Of a stretch of DNA of 10,933 nt, positions 1 through 5,925 are shown piece by piece. Each line of letters starts with the position of its first letter. Position 1 is the stretch's first letter. The translations under genes were made by a program, and so were the position numbers. The stretch covers positions 1-10,933 of the forward strand of contig JAJZHR010000036.1 of the NCBI GenBank assembly GCA_021810815.1, read 5' to 3'. The stretch is from Acidobacteriota bacterium (GTDB lineage: Bacteria; Acidobacteriota; Terriglobia; Terriglobales; Acidobacteriaceae). Below the pieces are notes generated by a model, which saw only the letters and a list, made by a program, of their open reading frames with translations, was not told the DNA's origin and ran no database searches.

Positions 1-167
1 GGGTCACCGAGCAGGTGGTGAAGAACTATCTGCGCAGTGTGTATGACAAAACCGGTGTCTCCGACCGGCTGGAACTGGCGCTGTTCACCATCCACCACCG
101 CATCCTCGCCGAAGCTGCGGCAGAGGCGGGAAACCTGCTGCAGATGGCGAGCCGACAGACCGCGTAG
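1..167 (+). CDS. LuxR/NarL-family response regulator, C-terminal fragment (5' end outside window)
   Basis: The gene is cut by the left edge; the visible frame starts at base 3 and ends with TAG at 165-167, giving 54 residues. They begin VTEQVVKNYLRSVYDKTGVS and continue DRLELALFTIHHRI. This is the second half of a GerE/LuxR-type helix-turn-helix: the recognition helix (TEQVVKNYLRSVYDKTGV) followed by the dimerisation helix. Such domains usually sit at the C terminus of two-component response regulators (FixJ/NarL type) and bind DNA to control transcription. The receiver domain, if present, lies outside the window, so the partner kinase and target genes cannot be inferred. The gene ends 3 bp before a strong hairpin shared with the convergent dehydrogenase gene. 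A quorum-sensing-type LuxR regulator is possible because only the HTH is visible. Confidence 0.85.
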   Translation, partial: VTEQVVKNYLRSVYDKTGVSDRLELALFTIHHRILAEAAAEAGNLLQMASRQTA

Positions 168-169
168 GG

Positions 170-197
170 GCTGTGCAGCATCCAGATGCTGCACAGC
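170..197. terminator. Bidirectional hairpin terminator between convergent genes
   Basis: Bases 170-182 (GCTGTGCAGCATC) are the exact reverse complement of 185-197 (GATGCTGCACAGC), giving a 12-13 bp perfect stem around a tiny loop (CCAG if the innermost pair opens). It starts 3 bp after the regulator stop codon on the plus strand and 6 bp after the dehydrogenase stop (204-206) on the minus strand, so it fills the 36-bp convergent gap. No long T-tract follows on either side (plus side reads TTGCGTCT). It is therefore either a weak intrinsic terminator or a hairpin that protects 3' ends after Rho-dependent termination. The stem is seen directly; the function is inferred from position. Confidence 0.75.
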
Positions 198-203
198 TTG
201 CGT

Positions 204-1793
204 CTACAATTTCTCTGCGACGGACTTCGCCTGCGTGAACAGCAGCAGATAGTCCGGGCCGCCGGCTTTGGAGTCCGTTCCGGACATGTTGAAGCCGCCG
301 AAGGGGTGCGCCCCGACCATTGCTCCCGTGCATTTGCGGTTGAAGTAGAGATTGCCCACGTGGAAATCGTGGCTCGCGCGCTCCAGCTTCTCGCGGCTCG
401 CGGTGAAGACAGATCCCGTTAGCCCGTATTCCGTGTTGTTCGCGATGGCTAGCGATTCGTCGAAGCTCCGCGATTTGATCACCGCCAGCACGGGCCCGAA
501 AATCTCTTCCTGCGCGATGCGTGCGGTGGGGGCGACGTCTGCAAAGACCGTGGGAGCGATGTAGTAGCCGCCCTCTGGTGTTTCAACTGCGTGGCCGCCG
601 TTCACCAGCCGACCTTCTGTTTTGCCGATCTCGATGTACTGCATCGCCTTGGCGAAGGCGGGTTCGCTGGCCACAGGGCCAGCCGCGAAATTCTCCACCG
701 GATTGCCCACTGCGATGCGGCTGACCCGCTCCTGCAGGCGCTCCAGAAAAATGTCGTAGATCGACTCGTCCACGATTACGCGGGAGCAGGCCGAGCACTT
801 CTGCCCGTTGAAGCCGAAGGCGGAGCTGGCGACATCGGCCACGGCGCGGTCGATGTCGCAGTCGCTCTCGACGAGGATCGAGTCCTTGCCTCCCATCTCC
901 AGGATGGTGCGTTTGATCCAGATTTGTCCCGGCTGGGTGCGCGCGGCCCGCTCGTGAATTTCAAGGCCGACGGCCTTCGATCCAGTGAAGGCGATGAAGC
1001 GCGTCTTCGGATGCTCGGTGAGGGCGCGGCCGAACTCCGGGCCACCCTGGCACAGGTTCACGACTCCTGGAGGAAGGCCAACACTTTCAAGCACATCCAA
1101 GAAGCGCGCTGCGATGGTGGGAGCGAAAGTCGAGGGCTTCAGGACCACCGTGTTGCCGGTGACGATGGCTGCAGCAGTCATTCCCGCCATGATCGCGAAG
1201 GGGAAATTCCAGGGTGGAATCACCGCTCCCACGCCGAGCGGAATGTAAAACAACTGGTTCCTCTCGCCGGGGTACTGGATGGGCGTGGTCGCGCTGGCGA
1301 GGCGCAGTGCCTCGCGGGCGTAGAACTCGAGGAAGTCGATGGTTTCGGCCACATCAGCGTCGGCCTCCGCCCAGTTCTTGCCTACCTCGTAGGTGAGCCA
1401 TGCGCAGAACTCGAATTTGCGCTTGCGGATGGCGTCGCTGGCGCGGAGCAGCAGGGAGACACGCTCCTCGACTGGAACACGCTTCCAGATTTCAAAGGCG
1501 GCCAGGGCGGCCTGCATGGCCTCCTCGGCCTGCTGCGGGCCCGCGCTTTGATGAATTCCAATCACCTGCGAAGGGTTTGCCGGATTCACGGAGATGGTTT
1601 TCTCCTCCGTGCGGCTGCGCTTTCCATTGATGATCAGGTCGTACTCGCCGCCAAACTGGTCGCTGACCGCATCCAGGGCCGCGCGCATGGAGCGCGCCAC
1701 GTCCGAGCGGCTGAAGTCCGTGAAAGGCTCATTGCAAAAGACGCCTTGCGGCGCGAGAGGGGAAACGTCGGTGCTGATTTCTAGGGTCGCCAT
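204..1793 (-). CDS. rocA: L-glutamate gamma-semialdehyde (1-pyrroline-5-carboxylate) dehydrogenase
   Basis: This is an NAD(P)-dependent aldehyde dehydrogenase that oxidises glutamate semialdehyde/P5C to glutamate, the second step of proline (and arginine via ornithine) catabolism in the cytosol. From the ATG at 1793 it has 529 residues, close to stand-alone P5CDHs of the RocA/Thermus type (about 515). Visible motifs are PPWNFPFA in the cofactor-binding region, GNTVVLKPS, the general-base Glu in LEMGGKD (residue 299) and the catalytic Cys in GQKCSACSR (Cys333). The 34-residue spacing between these matches the family. The GQKCSACSR signature, RTILEMGGKD and the C-terminal FHVGNLYFNRKCTGA and PFGGFNMSG blocks are typical of RocA rather than generic ALDHs. 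A GTG at 1829 could extend the protein by 12 residues, but ATG 1793 is preferred because it follows a promoter-like element closely. No proline dehydrogenase gene is visible. The symbol pruA would be equally acceptable. Confidence 0.93.
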   Translation of the reverse strand: MATLEISTDVSPLAPQGVFCNEPFTDFSRSDVARSMRAALDAVSDQFGGEYDLIINGKRSRTEEKTISVNPANPSQVIGIHQSAGPQQAEEAMQAALAAFEIWKRVPVEERVSLLLRASDAIRKRKFEFCAWLTYEVGKNWAEADADVAETIDFLEFYAREALRLASATTPIQYPGERNQLFYIPLGVGAVIPPWNFPFAIMAGMTAAAIVTGNTVVLKPSTFAPTIAARFLDVLESVGLPPGVVNLCQGGPEFGRALTEHPKTRFIAFTGSKAVGLEIHERAARTQPGQIWIKRTILEMGGKDSILVESDCDIDRAVADVASSAFGFNGQKCSACSRVIVDESIYDIFLERLQERVSRIAVGNPVENFAAGPVASEPAFAKAMQYIEIGKTEGRLVNGGHAVETPEGGYYIAPTVFADVAPTARIAQEEIFGPVLAVIKSRSFDESLAIANNTEYGLTGSVFTASREKLERASHDFHVGNLYFNRKCTGAMVGAHPFGGFNMSGTDSKAGGPDYLLLFTQAKSVAEKL

Positions 1794-1803
1794 GTCATCT
1801 ATA

Positions 1804-1833
1804 AGTGTATGCCGCAGAGGCAGGCGCACTCAA
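1804..1833 (-). promoter_or_regulatory. Putative promoter of the P5C dehydrogenase gene
   Basis: On the minus strand, TTGAGT (1833-1828) is followed after 18 nt by TACACT (1809-1804). These are fair matches to sigma-70 -35 and -10 boxes. The predicted transcription start (about 1797) lies only about 4 nt before the ATG at 1793, and no Shine-Dalgarno sequence is visible, so the transcript may be leaderless. If the GTG at 1829 were the true start, this element would lie inside the gene. Confidence 0.35.
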
Positions 1834-1884
1834 AGAATAAAAGTCGGCTTGCTCCGACGACGCAAAAGGAAGACAGCAATCCGG

Positions 1885-1890
1885 TAACAT
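1885..1890 (+). promoter_or_regulatory. Possible -10 element of serS
   Basis: TAACAT ends 8 nt before the preferred serS start at 1899. A convincing -35 box at the usual distance is absent and no Shine-Dalgarno sequence sits at normal spacing (the nearest purine-rich run, AAAAGGAAGA, is about 20 nt upstream of 1893). The site would give a near-leaderless serS mRNA. The evidence is only the hexamer and its position. Confidence 0.2.
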
Positions 1891-1898
1891 GGATGCTT

Positions 1899-3194
1899 AT
1901 GCTTGATTCAGCATTCGTACGCGCCAATTTTGACCTGGTGAGAGCCAAACTGGCCTCCCGTGGAATGGACGCCGCGCTCCTCGACCAGTTCGCTCAGATC
2001 GACGAGCGGCGCCGCGCTGCCATTACGCAGGTGGAGACGAAGAAGGCACTGCGGAACGCTGCCAGCGCCGAAGTTGGCCGCCTGAAGAAGCAGGGTGGAG
2101 ACGCGAGCGAATTTGTTGCCCAGGCGACGGCATTGAAGGCGGAAATCGACCAGTTGGATGGAGAGGCGGCAGCAGCGGAGCTGGCGATGCGGAGTCTGCT
2201 GGAGCAGGTCCCCAACCTTCCCCACGACAGTGTTCCCGTTGGCCGCAGCGAGCACGACAACGTGGAAGTGAAGACCTGGGGCGAGAAGCCGCAATTCGAC
2301 TTCGCGCCCAAGCCGCACTGGGAAATCGGGGAGCAGCTTGGCATCCTCGACTTCGAGCGCGCGGCGAAGATCACGGGAGCGCGGTTCGCCGTCTACTGGC
2401 AGAATGGCGCGAGGCTGGAGCGGGCTCTGGCGAACTTCATGCTCGATCTGCACACAGGCGAGCACGGCTACACCGAGGTGCTGCCGCCGTACATGGTCAA
2501 CAGCGCATCCTTGTTCGGCACGGGGCAGTTGCCGAAGTTCGCCGCCGACCTTTTCAAGTGCGAGGGCAGCGACTACTGGCTGATTCCGACGGCCGAGGTT
2601 CCGGTCACCAATCTGTATCGCGACGAGACGCTGGAGGAGGCGCAGTTGCCCGTGTCGCTGACGGGGTACACGCCATGTTTTCGCTCCGAGGCAGGGTCGT
2701 ATGGCAAGGATGTACGCGGCCTCATTCGCCAGCACCAGTTCCAGAAGGTGGAACTGGTGAAGTTTGTGCGGCCGGAGGAGTCCTACGCGGAGCATGAGAA
2801 GCTGACGCGCCACGCGGAGTTGGTGCTCGAGACTCTCGGCCTGCCCTATCGCAGGATGCTGCTCTGCACCGGGGATATGGGCTTCAGCTCCGCCAAAACG
2901 TATGATCTTGAGGTGTGGCTTCCGGGGCAGAACACCTACCGCGAAATCTCCTCCTGCTCGAATTTCGAGGCATTCCAGGCACGGCGCGCGAACATCCGTT
3001 TCCGTCCCGCAGCCAGCGGCTCTGGCAAAGTGAAGCCGGAGTTCCTCCACACATTGAATGGCAGCGGACTGGCCGTCGGGCGCACCTGGCTCGCCGTGAT
3101 GGAGAATTATCAGCAGGCAGACGGCACGGTGCGCGTACCCGAAGCTCTGATGCCCTACATGGGCGGCGAAACTGTGCTGCGCAAGAGATCATGA
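1899..3194 (+). CDS. serS: Seryl-tRNA synthetase
   Basis: This cytosolic class II aminoacyl-tRNA synthetase charges tRNA-Ser (and tRNA-Sec) with serine using ATP. From the ATG at 1899 the product has 431 residues, the normal bacterial length, and starts MLDSAFVRANFDLVRAKLAS, which aligns with the usual MLD... N terminus. A second ATG at 1893 would add only Met-Leu, and further upstream extensions lack family resemblance. Residues about 30-100 form the charged, Ala/Glu/Lys-rich antiparallel coiled-coil arm that contacts the long variable arm of tRNA-Ser. Motif 2 is CFRSEAG (Arg262, Glu264) followed by RGLIRQHQFQKVELV, and motif 3 is NGSGLAVGR (ending Arg395). The TAEVPVTNLY segment binds serine. 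All hallmark residues look intact. It is divergent from the P5C dehydrogenase gene and probably heads an operon with the next two genes. Confidence 0.97.
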   Translation: MLDSAFVRANFDLVRAKLASRGMDAALLDQFAQIDERRRAAITQVETKKALRNAASAEVGRLKKQGGDASEFVAQATALKAEIDQLDGEAAAAELAMRSLLEQVPNLPHDSVPVGRSEHDNVEVKTWGEKPQFDFAPKPHWEIGEQLGILDFERAAKITGARFAVYWQNGARLERALANFMLDLHTGEHGYTEVLPPYMVNSASLFGTGQLPKFAADLFKCEGSDYWLIPTAEVPVTNLYRDETLEEAQLPVSLTGYTPCFRSEAGSYGKDVRGLIRQHQFQKVELVKFVRPEESYAEHEKLTRHAELVLETLGLPYRRMLLCTGDMGFSSAKTYDLEVWLPGQNTYREISSCSNFEAFQARRANIRFRPAASGSGKVKPEFLHTLNGSGLAVGRTWLAVMENYQQADGTVRVPEALMPYMGGETVLRKRS

Positions 3195-3232
3195 CCGGGC
3201 AAGAAACAGGCCAGAGAGAGACAGGGGAAAGC

Positions 3233-3238
3233 AGAGGA
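3233..3238 (+). promoter_or_regulatory. Ribosome binding site deciding the start of the small membrane protein
   Basis: AGAGGA lies 3 nt upstream of the ATG at 3242. An alternative in-frame ATG at 3191 overlaps the serS stop as ATGA and would add 17 mostly polar residues. The 3242 start is preferred because of this purine-rich site and because it gives a compact N terminus just ahead of the membrane segment. Confidence 0.5.
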
Positions 3239-3241
3239 CAG

Positions 3242-3610
3242 ATGCTCCGAATTTTGCGCAACTACATTTTCTGGACCTACCCTCGCGGCAGCTTCCATTA
3301 CGACGTGATGGTGACGCTGATCCTGGTGTTCCTGTTCGCTTCGCCGCACTGGATCAACTACAAGGACAAGCCGGTGTACGCCTACCCGCTGCACCGGAAC
3401 AGCGTTCTGGTCACCAGTGAGGGCGGCAATAGTTTCGTGTACCAGATGTCAGCCGACGAAATGGATGGCAAAGTCGGCGAGGAGGCGCAGAGCGCAGCGA
3501 TTCTGCGTGTGATCGAGCCCATCTCCGGCGAAGTGACTCTTGATCGGTATGAGGCTGTGCGCGACGCGAAAGGCAACGTGACCGCCTACCGCGCATGGGT
3601 TCGCCATTAA
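3242..3610 (+). CDS. Small single-span membrane protein of unknown function
   Basis: The product has 122 residues and no family I can name. It starts MLRILRNYIFWTYPRGSFHY, a basic, aromatic N-terminal segment. One hydrophobic stretch follows at residues about 20-36 (VMVTLILVFLFASPHWI). The C-terminal domain of about 85 residues is hydrophilic and mixed in character (e.g. NSVLVTSEGGNSFVYQ, then AAILRVIEPISGEVTLDRYE). The positive N terminus suggests N-in topology with the C-terminal part in the periplasm. It sits 47 bp after serS and 39 bp before the LolA-like gene on the same strand, so an operon is likely. Its function may be tied to the LolA-like protein as a membrane partner; this is inferred from position only. 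A longer form starting at 3191 is possible. Confidence 0.8.
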   Translation: MLRILRNYIFWTYPRGSFHYDVMVTLILVFLFASPHWINYKDKPVYAYPLHRNSVLVTSEGGNSFVYQMSADEMDGKVGEEAQSAAILRVIEPISGEVTLDRYEAVRDAKGNVTAYRAWVRH

Positions 3611-3649
3611 AGCGATTTCTTGCGCCTTTGGAGAACATTTCTGCGTCCA

Positions 3650-4402
3650 ATGCTTGTGAGAAAAATCCTGGCCACACTTCACCTTTATCCTTTTCGCGCT
3701 GCGCTTCTTGTGCTCGCCTTGCTATCGCAGGCTTTTCCGGCCACTGCAGCTTATGCAGCCCCAGAGGCTTCCGCAGACGCAGCGCTGAGCAAGGTGCTGC
3801 AGCAGATGGACGCCGCATCGGAGAAGTTCAAGTCCGCGCGCGCTGACTTCAAATGGGACCAGTACACCCGCGTGGTGGACGAGACGGACACGCAGACAGG
3901 CGTCATCTGGTTCAAGCGGGTCGGCGGAGCGACCGAGATGGCCGCGCACATCAACGACCAGAATGGCCCCGGTGTTGCCAAGGAGCTGGTGTACAAGAAC
4001 GGCAACCTGCAGCTCTACCAGCCGAAGATCGACGACCTGAAGGACTATCCGGCGGGCAAGAACAACGGCCAGTATGAGAGTTTTCTTGTGCTTGGCTTTG
4101 GCGGCCGTGGCAGCGATTTGCAGAAGAACTGGACGGTGACGCTGCAAGGCATGGAGACGCTGAGCGACGGCGCGCAAAAGATCCAGACCGCCAAGCTCGA
4201 CCTGGTGCCCAAGCAGAAGAGCGTCAGCGACATGTTCACGCACATCACGATGTGGGTGGATCCTGTGCGCGGCATCTCCTTGATGCAGAAGTCCTACGAG
4301 CCCTCAGGAGACATACGCACCGCGACCTACAGCAACATCCGTTATAACGAGCCTTCCTCGGTTCCCGACAGCGCCTTCAAGATTCAGCGCAAAAGGAAGT
4401 AG
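3650..4402 (+). CDS. LolA-like exported lipoprotein-carrier-fold protein
   Basis: The product has 250 residues from ATG 3650. The N terminus is a classical signal peptide: basic MLVRKILATLHLYPFR, hydrophobic AALLVLALLSQAF, then small residues with likely cleavage near ATAAYA-APEA. The mature part starts with a helix (LSKVLQQMDAASEKFKSARA) that matches the opening of LolA/outer-membrane-lipoprotein-sorting proteins. It continues with alternating beta strands (FKWDQYTRV, TGVIWFKRV, ELVYKNGNLQLYQPKIDDL) and ends with SNIRYNEPSSVPDSAFKI, like the C-terminal strand of this fold. LolA shuttles lipoproteins across the periplasm; relatives of this open-barrel fold also carry other lipids, so the cargo is uncertain. 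It is longer than E. coli LolA (about 200). A TTG at 3620 could add 10 residues. No Shine-Dalgarno sequence is obvious, so translation may couple to the upstream gene. The stop lies 7 bp from that of the convergent glycosyltransferase. Confidence 0.75.
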   Translation: MLVRKILATLHLYPFRAALLVLALLSQAFPATAAYAAPEASADAALSKVLQQMDAASEKFKSARADFKWDQYTRVVDETDTQTGVIWFKRVGGATEMAAHINDQNGPGVAKELVYKNGNLQLYQPKIDDLKDYPAGKNNGQYESFLVLGFGGRGSDLQKNWTVTLQGMETLSDGAQKIQTAKLDLVPKQKSVSDMFTHITMWVDPVRGISLMQKSYEPSGDIRTATYSNIRYNEPSSVPDSAFKIQRKRK

Positions 4403-4409
4403 CGCTGGT

Positions 4410-5843
4410 TCAGTTCTGGGGAGCTTTGGCGAGTTCTCGGTTGTTCATTGCCAGGGAGGCCGCAAACACCAGCACGATGGGAAAGCACTCCAGCGTGTAG
4501 CGCGGCTCCGCAGCATCGATGGTTGCGAGCAAAGCGGACCTGAGCAGCACAAAGAGGATCATCGGCCAGAGTATCGCTCTTGCTGCGGATGGCCCGAAGC
4601 GCGCCACTCTCCACGCTCCGACAAGCGCCGCAGCAAGATATAGCAGGTTCAGCCCAGCGGCGGCCAGTGCGGTCGTCATCTGGTGCGGTGAGCTGTCTGG
4701 TGAATTCCGCCACCAGTGCGCGTGCTCTTGCGGGAGCAGTTCCAGGCGCGGACGGAGCCACATGTCCGCCAGCCGAGCCAGCGGCAGCGCAATGTAATAG
4801 CGCAGAGGATGCGTTGCGATCCGTTGTCGTGCGAGCGCATCGAAGCGGGCGTCGAGCGCGGGCGTCATGGTGGAGTTGATGTTGTAATCGGCCAGCAGAT
4901 CCGCCGTTTGCTTCCTCTGCTGGGGAGAATCGAAGGCCCGCGAGGGCAGGTCCGCCAGATCGATCATGTCGCTGTTCTCGGGCCAGTAGACCTCTTCCGT
5001 GGAGACATAATCAATGGCCCAGGTGCGATACCAGCGATTGAAGCCGTTGTCGATGAACTCTCCGGGATCTGTGGCGGAGATAGGAGCGAGCGGTTGGAAT
5101 ACATGGAATTCTCGCCAATTGCGCTCCGCCCAGGGCGTGAGCGGCAGCAGTGTGCACGCGCTGCACAGCAGCACCAGGGAGATGGCGCGTTTGGCTCCGG
5201 CGCGTTGCCACGCGAAAAACAGCATCGCCGGGCACACCGCCGCTGGCAGCAGGCCGCCGTCTGGACGCAGCAAAATGGCGTAGCTCATTGAAAAGACAAG
5301 GAGCCAGAAAGGAGATCCAAGTCCATGCCCTGCGGCCATCTGCCGCCGCCAGCGCATCAGCGAGTGGAAAGCGAGAGCGACGCAGAAGATGCTGAGCGTC
5401 TCCGTCAGCGGCGTCGCGACGTAATTCGCTGTGAAGGGGCACAGAGCCGCGATCCACAGGGCCACGAGGCCTGCTCTGCGGCCGAAAAGGTTTGCAGTCA
5501 GAGAGGCGATCAGCAGGCAAGTGATCAGATCCACCCAGACTTGCGCATACAGCACCGCGGTGTAGTGCTCCATTCCGAAAAGGCGGAAGCATGCTGCAAG
5601 GAAAAACGGATAGCCGGGCAGGCGGATCAGCGTTGGGCGCAGGCCGCCTGCGGCGTGGAATCCGTACACGCCGTGCAGGAGGAGGTTCTTCGCCAGCGCG
5701 CCATAGATGAGCGTATCGCCGAGAACCTGCGGGTAGACGCGCACGAACCAGAGCCGCAGTAGCAGCCCCGCGACGAGTGCTGCGGCTGCGAGTATCCGGC
5801 GACGCGTGAGCCTATATCCTTGGAAGAGTGTCGGGGAGGCCAT
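4410..5843 (-). CDS. GT39/PMT-family (ArnT-like) membrane glycosyltransferase
   Basis: The product is a 477-residue polytopic protein of the GT-C fold, which transfers sugars from polyprenyl-phosphate donors on the periplasmic face of the inner membrane. The first membrane helix is at about 16-34. A periplasmic loop follows with the expected acidic residue in LGDTLIYGALAKNLL (Asp43), the place of the catalytic Asp in ArnT/PMT proteins. Then comes RLPGYPFFLAACF, characteristic of PMT_2-type proteins. Further hydrophobic helices lie at about 92-160, 176-215 and 220-240. A large hydrophilic segment at about 245-390 (including DPGEFIDNGFNRWY) is probably periplasmic, and three helices follow at about 395-470. 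The acceptor (lipid A, glycan or protein) cannot be deduced. It is divergently transcribed from the glycan synthase/deacetylase fusion, 82 bp away, which hints at envelope glycan work. No Shine-Dalgarno sequence is evident before ATG 5843, where an upstream TATGAT suggests a short or absent leader. Confidence 0.8.
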   Translation of the reverse strand: MASPTLFQGYRLTRRRILAAAALVAGLLLRLWFVRVYPQVLGDTLIYGALAKNLLLHGVYGFHAAGGLRPTLIRLPGYPFFLAACFRLFGMEHYTAVLYAQVWVDLITCLLIASLTANLFGRRAGLVALWIAALCPFTANYVATPLTETLSIFCVALAFHSLMRWRRQMAAGHGLGSPFWLLVFSMSYAILLRPDGGLLPAAVCPAMLFFAWQRAGAKRAISLVLLCSACTLLPLTPWAERNWREFHVFQPLAPISATDPGEFIDNGFNRWYRTWAIDYVSTEEVYWPENSDMIDLADLPSRAFDSPQQRKQTADLLADYNINSTMTPALDARFDALARQRIATHPLRYYIALPLARLADMWLRPRLELLPQEHAHWWRNSPDSSPHQMTTALAAAGLNLLYLAAALVGAWRVARFGPSAARAILWPMILFVLLRSALLATIDAAEPRYTLECFPIVLVFAASLAMNNRELAKAPQN

Positions 5844-5851
5844 GAAGCAGC

Positions 5852-5878
5852 ATCATACAGAACGCCGCCCGCAATCAA
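5852..5878 (-). promoter_or_regulatory. Putative promoter of the GT39 glycosyltransferase gene
   Basis: On the minus strand, TTGATT (5878-5873) and TATGAT (5857-5852) are separated by 15 nt, slightly short for sigma-70. The -10 box ends 8 nt before the ATG at 5843, so transcription would begin at or within a few bases of the start codon. The good match of TATGAT and the lack of a Shine-Dalgarno sequence support the call; the short spacer weakens it. Confidence 0.35.
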
Positions 5879-5907
5879 TTGACGTCGCACCACCCGCTGC
5901 ATAGGAT
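5879..5907 (+). promoter_or_regulatory. Sigma-70-type promoter of the GH18-CE4-GT2 gene
   Basis: TTGACG (5879-5884) and TAGGAT (5902-5907) are spaced by exactly 17 nt. Transcription would start near 5914, leaving a leader of about 12 nt that contains GGAG (5919-5922), 3 nt before ATG 5926. The -35 box directly abuts the putative -35 of the divergent GT39 gene (5873-5878), so the two promoters are back to back and a regulator bound there could affect both. Confidence 0.5.
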
Positions 5908-5925
5908 TCGAGTAGTCCGGAGCCC

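Noticed and set aside
591..1784. A 397-codon open frame on the plus strand opposite the P5C dehydrogenase gene
   Set aside because: It is antisense to a gene with complete catalytic motifs, has no recognisable domain, and long antisense open frames are expected in GC-rich coding DNA.
1885..1893. Shared 9-mer TAACATGGA before serS (1885-1893) and before the phosphatase (9580-9588) as a possible common operator
   Set aside because: The flanking bases differ, and a 9-base match between two sites in 11 kb is weak; it is better explained as a -10-like hexamer next to a chance ATG.
1908..3050. A 380-codon open frame on the minus strand opposite serS
   Set aside because: It lies entirely antisense to an intact seryl-tRNA synthetase gene, and the translation is Leu/Arg/His-rich without any motif.
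2915..3190. Extending the small membrane protein upstream in its frame to 2915
   Set aside because: That would overlap serS by about 280 bases across the conserved motif 3 region; the extra translation has no protein character, while 3242 has a ribosome binding site.
4716..5291. A plus-strand open frame of 191 codons within the GT39 gene
   Set aside because: It is antisense to a membrane protein with a coherent helix pattern and has Arg/Gln-rich non-protein-like composition.
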